From Dawidia soli (GTDB lineage Bacteria > Bacteroidota > Bacteroidia > Cytophagales > Cyclobacteriaceae), in NCBI RefSeq assembly GCF_018598185.1, contig NZ_JAHESC010000004.1, positions 1 to 64,000 of the forward strand: a stretch of DNA of 64,000 nt. Reading direction: 5' to 3'. How positions within the stretch are numbered: position 1 is the first letter of the stretch; each line of letters opens with the position of its first letter. Made by a program: the position numbers and the translations under genes. A model generated the notes under the pieces. The model made no database searches and was not told the DNA's origin. It worked only from the letters and a program-made list of their open reading frames with translations. Positions 60,919 through 64,000 of this stretch are shown here, one piece after another.

Positions 60919-62151
60919 TTATTTGGCCAGCGCCGCCAGCCGTTGCAGCAACGGCGGATGCGAATAGTGAAAAAATACGTATAGCGGGTGCGGATACAGG
61001 TTGCTGAGGTTCTCTACAGACAGCTTCTTGAGCGCCGCCATCAGCGCGGGGCCGTCGTAGGTCTCACGTGCGTAGGCGTCGGCCTCGAACTCGTTCTTGC
61101 GGCTATAGACGCTCATCAGCATACCTGTCATCGCCGACACAGGCGAGAACAGCGTGGCAAAGGCGATCAGGTTCAGGTGTACGGCCTGCCGGCTTCCCCC
61201 CAGCGCAAGCGACAACGCCTCGCTGGAGATCATCCACGACAACACATACAGTGTAAAAAATATCTGCACTACCGCCAGCACGAGGCTCCACACAATGTGT
61301 TTTTTCTTAAAGTGGCCTACTTCGTGCGCGAGCACCGCCACCAGTTCCTCCTCCGTGTGCTGCTGAATGAGTGTGTCGTACAGCACGATCTTTTTCTTTT
61401 TACCGATGCCCGAGAAAAAGGCGTTGGCCTTGCTGCTGCGTTTCGAGCCGTCGATCACAAAGATGTTATCCAACGGAAAGTCTACTTTATGGGCAAAGGC
61501 TTCGATCGCCGTCTTGAGCGATCCCGCCGGCAGCGGCGTCAACTTGTTGTACAACGGCAGGATGAGCGAAGTATAAAACAGGTTTATGAACAACACATAC
61601 ACCGTGGCCAGCGCGGCGAACCAAAGCCAGAACGACGGCCCCAGGGTTTGCACCAGGTAGATCAGCGCCGCCAGCAACGAACCGCCTACCAGGGCACCGA
61701 GCAAATAGCCCTTGAGCTTGTCGAGAATGAACGTGCGCACGGTCGTTTTGTTAAAACCATACTTTGCCTCGATCACAAAGATGCTATACCATTGGAACGG
61801 AAGTGTCAAAATATCGGACGCCAGCACGATCACACCAAAGAACACCAGCGCCAGTACGATCTCGTTGGAAAAAAACGGCCGGAGCTGTTCGTCTACCCAT
61901 CCAAAGCCTCCGGTAAGCAACATGCCAACGGAAAGCAGAAAGCTCAGCGCATCGGTCAGAAACGAAAAGCGGGTCAGCTCGCGGTGATAGGCCAGCGAGG
62001 TGAGGTATTTCTCCCGGTCGTAGAATGCGGCGATCTCATCCGGCAACGTGGTACGCTGGGCCTTCAGGTTAAGATAGTCCAACAGTTGTCCGAAAACGTA
62101 GGAAATCGTGGTGATGGCCAGAATGATGACAAGAATGGTGTGCGGCTGCAT
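60919..62151 (-). CDS. M48 family metalloprotease (Ste24/CAAX protease-like)
   Basis: With the start MQPHTILVIIL at 62151 (an ATG at 62169 adds six polar residues) the protein has 410 residues. It has several membrane spans, the N-terminal SEc24-type segment LPDEIAAFYDREKYLTSLAYHRELTRFSF, the zinc motif HEVGHFKKKH with the downstream Glu in RKNEFEADAYARE, and IDGSKRSSKANAFFSGIGKKKKIVLYDTLI. Such enzymes cleave membrane-associated or prenyl-like substrates and take part in membrane-protein quality control. Confidence 0.93.
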   Translation of the reverse strand: MQPHTILVIILAITTISYVFGQLLDYLNLKAQRTTLPDEIAAFYDREKYLTSLAYHRELTRFSFLTDALSFLLSVGMLLTGGFGWVDEQLRPFFSNEIVLALVFFGVIVLASDILTLPFQWYSIFVIEAKYGFNKTTVRTFILDKLKGYLLGALVGGSLLAALIYLVQTLGPSFWLWFAALATVYVLFINLFYTSLILPLYNKLTPLPAGSLKTAIEAFAHKVDFPLDNIFVIDGSKRSSKANAFFSGIGKKKKIVLYDTLIQQHTEEELVAVLAHEVGHFKKKHIVWSLVLAVVQIFFTLYVLSWMISSEALSLALGGSRQAVHLNLIAFATLFSPVSAMTGMLMSVYSRKNEFEADAYARETYDGPALMAALKKLSVENLSNLYPHPLYVFFHYSHPPLLQRLAALAK

Positions 62152-62200
62152 AGACTCCGTTTTACGCAAATAAAAGGAGAAGTCGCAAGGTTGTAAAGGG

Positions 62201-62326
62201 TTATCGGAAATACACGTACAGGACGTACAGGATGCGGGCGTAATAGCTGACGCAATAACGTAGCATCACCGAAACCGGGATGAGTATCGGGTACAACAGC
62301 CCGGTTCCGGTGTAATGCCGTAACAT
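62201..62326 (-). CDS. Possible 41-residue hydrophobic peptide
   Basis: The frame from ATG 62326 to TAA 62201 reads MLRHYTGTGLLYPILIPVSV followed by a Tyr/Leu/Val-rich second half. It has the composition of a single-span membrane peptide. It lies in the 191 bp gap between the M48 gene and the acidic protein gene. There is no independent support, and chance is possible. Confidence 0.2.
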   Translation of the reverse strand: MLRHYTGTGLLYPILIPVSVMLRYCVSYYARILYVLYVYFR

Positions 62327-62342
62327 GGTGTAGCGATAACGG

Positions 62343-62855
62343 TTAAGCGCGGTCCTCCTCCAGGTCTTCATGGTTGTCGCCGCCGAGGCTGTAAGAATTG
62401 TTCTCTTCGTCTTCTGTTCCGATCGCCTCAGACGCGTCGTCGAGCTCCGAACCGGGTATGTCGAGGTCTTTGCCGGCGAAGTCTACCGGGGTCACCCGGG
62501 CGCGTAGCTGATCGTCATCGCCTTCGTCGCTGTTCAGGCCGTCGGAGCCCAGCGCGCGGCGATCTTCTTTTGTCAGGTCGCTTTCGGTATTGCCCCGCCG
62601 CTCACGGGCCACCTCTTCGGTCATTTGTTTTTCCGTCATGCGCGACGTGCTCATATCCTCCAGGTCGACGTGGACACGCTCCATGCCATTGCCGGGGTTC
62701 ATGATATCCTCGCTGGGTGGATACTCGCCCGGAAGCTTGTCTTCCTTCTTCGGTGCTTTGGCCTTGGTGTGCGTAGCTTTCGTGGCTTTTGTCGCCTTGT
62801 TCGCCGGCACGTTTTTCTTCGCGGCGGCGGTATTGCTATTTTTTGTCGTTTTCAT
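62343..62855 (-). CDS. Low-complexity hypothetical protein, basic N-terminus and acidic C-terminus
   Basis: In this 170-residue protein, residues 1-43 are Lys/Ala/Thr repeats (NKATKATKATHTKAKAPKK), histone-like in composition. The rest is strongly acidic with many D and E (SDEGDDDQL, TEDEENNSYSLGGDNHEDLEEDR). No domain is recognised, and it is probably disordered. It follows the oxidoreductase gene by 12 bp in the same direction. Confidence 0.6.
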   Translation of the reverse strand: MKTTKNSNTAAAKKNVPANKATKATKATHTKAKAPKKEDKLPGEYPPSEDIMNPGNGMERVHVDLEDMSTSRMTEKQMTEEVARERRGNTESDLTKEDRRALGSDGLNSDEGDDDQLRARVTPVDFAGKDLDIPGSELDDASEAIGTEDEENNSYSLGGDNHEDLEEDRA

Positions 62856-62867
62856 ATAATCGGGTGT

Positions 62868-64000
62868 TTAAAGGTTATTCAATTCGATACGAACACCGGT
62901 CGAAGCAGCTTCGTAGATGGCCATGAGAATGCTGACATCCCGCAGGCCCATCTCGCCCGGCACCTTACTCTTTTTATTCTGACGCACACAGGTAGCGAAG
63001 TCGTCCATCTGCAAAGCCTGCTGGTTCACCTGGGGCAGGTCGAGCTTTCCCTGGCTGCTGCTGCCGGTGATGCCCTTATAGGCATAGGCTGGCTCGAGCG
63101 CGTACCAGCCACGTTCGGCATCGACCCGCAGCATGTTCATGTCCTTGGCGTAGCTCGTTTCGCAATCGGCCAGCACACCGCCGGGGAATTCCAGTTGCCA
63201 CGCGAGCGACTGCTCGACCTGCGAGAACCGCTTCAGGTCGGTCTTTTCGCCTTCGCGCGCCGTTACAGCAATCGGGTTCCTACCCGCGGTATAGATGGCC
63301 GCCTGCACGCAGTAAATGCCGACATCCATCAACGGGCCACCTCCGGCCAGCTTCTTGTCCAGCCGCCATACGTTCGGCTCGATATCCATGCCGTCGCGGG
63401 CCATTATCTTCTGGATCGCTCCGTATACATGATTCTTACCAAACTCCATCATCGTAAGATTGTGCGGCTCGAAGTGCAACCGGTAGCCGATCGATAACAG
63501 GCGGTCGGCCTTTTTACACGCGGCTATCATCTGCTCGCACTCCTTTACCGACACCGCCATGGGCTTTTCACAGATCACGTGTTTGCCGGCTGCGGCCGCG
63601 CGGATCGTAAACTCCGCGTGCATCGAATTTGGCAACACGACATAGACGATGTCGATATCCGGATTATCCTTTATGGCGTCGAAGTTCTGGTAGTTGTAAA
63701 CATTCTTGTTGGGAATACGGTATTTGCGCTTCCACTTCTCGGCTTTGGCGGGTGTACCGGTAACTATGCCGGCCAGGTAGCAATTTTTGGTCTGCTCCAA
63801 CGCCGGTGCCAGCTGATGCGTGCTATAATTGCCGAGCCCCACAAGAGCTATGCCCAGCTTGCGCCCGGGATCCTGAGCAGGGGCCGTAGCACCGGCATCC
63901 TCCTCCGACCCGTGCGGGCTGCGCGACACCCCCCACGCCGGCAGGGAAAAGCTGAGCAACGTACCGCCCACCGTGCCGGACAGCTGACGAAGAAAGGTCC
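62868..64000 (-). CDS. Gfo/Idh/MocA family oxidoreductase (5' end outside window)
   Basis: A GTG at 63971 can be read as a start, but the frame stays open to the window edge and reads TFLRQLSGTVGGTLLSFSLPAWG. That is an export signal resembling a Tat signal, so the true start lies just outside. The Rossmann domain has KLGIALVGLGNYSTHQLAPAL, and the family signature CEKPMAVSVKECEQMI with a catalytic Lys-Pro follows. The C-terminal domain has GGGPLMDVGIYCVQAA. Exported members of this family in Bacteroidota are periplasmic NADP-dependent sugar oxidoreductases of the glucose-fructose oxidoreductase type. Substrate unknown. Confidence 0.9.
   Translation of the reverse strand, partial: TFLRQLSGTVGGTLLSFSLPAWGVSRSPHGSEEDAGATAPAQDPGRKLGIALVGLGNYSTHQLAPALEQTKNCYLAGIVTGTPAKAEKWKRKYRIPNKNVYNYQNFDAIKDNPDIDIVYVVLPNSMHAEFTIRAAAAGKHVICEKPMAVSVKECEQMIAACKKADRLLSIGYRLHFEPHNLTMMEFGKNHVYGAIQKIMARDGMDIEPNVWRLDKKLAGGGPLMDVGIYCVQAAIYTAGRNPIAVTAREGEKTDLKRFSQVEQSLAWQLEFPGGVLADCETSYAKDMNMLRVDAERGWYALEPAYAYKGITGSSSQGKLDLPQVNQQALQMDDFATCVRQNKKSKVPGEMGLRDVSILMAIYEAASTGVRIELNNL

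Noticed and set aside
60988-62196. 402-residue open frame on the plus strand
   Set aside because: It is antisense to the M48 protease gene and has a Gln/Arg/His-rich composition typical of mirror frames.
63971-63971. GTG at 63971 as the true start of the oxidoreductase
   Set aside because: The frame remains open to the window edge and encodes the upstream part of an export signal, so the gene is truncated by the window.

Overview
The window is chromosomal DNA of a Bacteroidota bacterium, probably of the Cytophagales/Chryseolinea-like kind. That is an inference from gene content, not a phylogeny. Pointers are a SusC/SusD polysaccharide-utilization locus, a type IX secretion C-terminal domain, DUF4290, ribosomal protein THX, the GreA-HIT pair, and several promoters that fit the Bacteroidota form (TTTG, about 19-20 bp, TAnnTTTG). 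No rRNA, tRNA, CRISPR array or insertion sequence was seen. Coding DNA is GC-rich throughout, except for one AT-rich two-gene island near 48.0-48.9 kb.

Layout. 1-12.7 kb: a glycan locus on the minus strand (SusC, SusD, a clan GH-A glycosidase, a GH106-like rhamnosidase, a sugar isomerase and the start of another secreted protein) facing a divergent AraC-type regulator. 12.9-20.5 kb: a complete minus-strand tryptophan operon, trpE-G-D-C-F-B-A, ending in a DAHP synthase. It is preceded by a leader peptide with three consecutive Trp codons and a textbook terminator/antiterminator. 20.5-32.7 kb: ribosomal protein THX, a phosphoesterase/beta-barrel fusion, an HD-domain protein fused to a Pycsar-effector-like membrane domain, GNAT, HIT, GreA, a pentapeptide-repeat membrane protein, a 2-hydroxyacid dehydrogenase, MgtE and RsmA.

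32.8-40.6 kb: plus-strand housekeeping genes (pdxA, a TerB-like gene, DUF177-rpmF, fabH, efp, accB, accC, a DprE1-like oxidase). fabH and accB/accC place fatty-acid initiation together. 41.0-47.9 kb: DUF3109, a TcmP-like protein, UvrD/PcrA helicase, DUF4290, a MurA with Asp in place of the fosfomycin-target Cys, and exonuclease III. 48.1-49.1 kb: the AT-rich cassette (small ORF plus DUF6169-like protein) and a conserved 52-residue basic protein. 49.3-58.9 kb: hisS, hutH, a T9SS cargo protein, YbaB, a glycosyltransferase, PspC, an abundant-looking OmpA/TPR lipoprotein and the pyruvate dehydrogenase E1 beta subunit. 59-64 kb: a rhomboid fusion protein, an M48 protease, an acidic low-complexity protein and a Gfo/Idh/MocA oxidoreductase cut by the right edge.

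Four intergenic sites (near 0.7, 12.7, 21.6 and 40.6 kb) carry a dispersed, REP-like structured repeat whose stem shows compensatory base changes between copies. The most informative regulatory find is the trp attenuator. The most suggestive accessory genes are the HD-PycTM-like fusion and the AT-rich DUF6169-like cassette.
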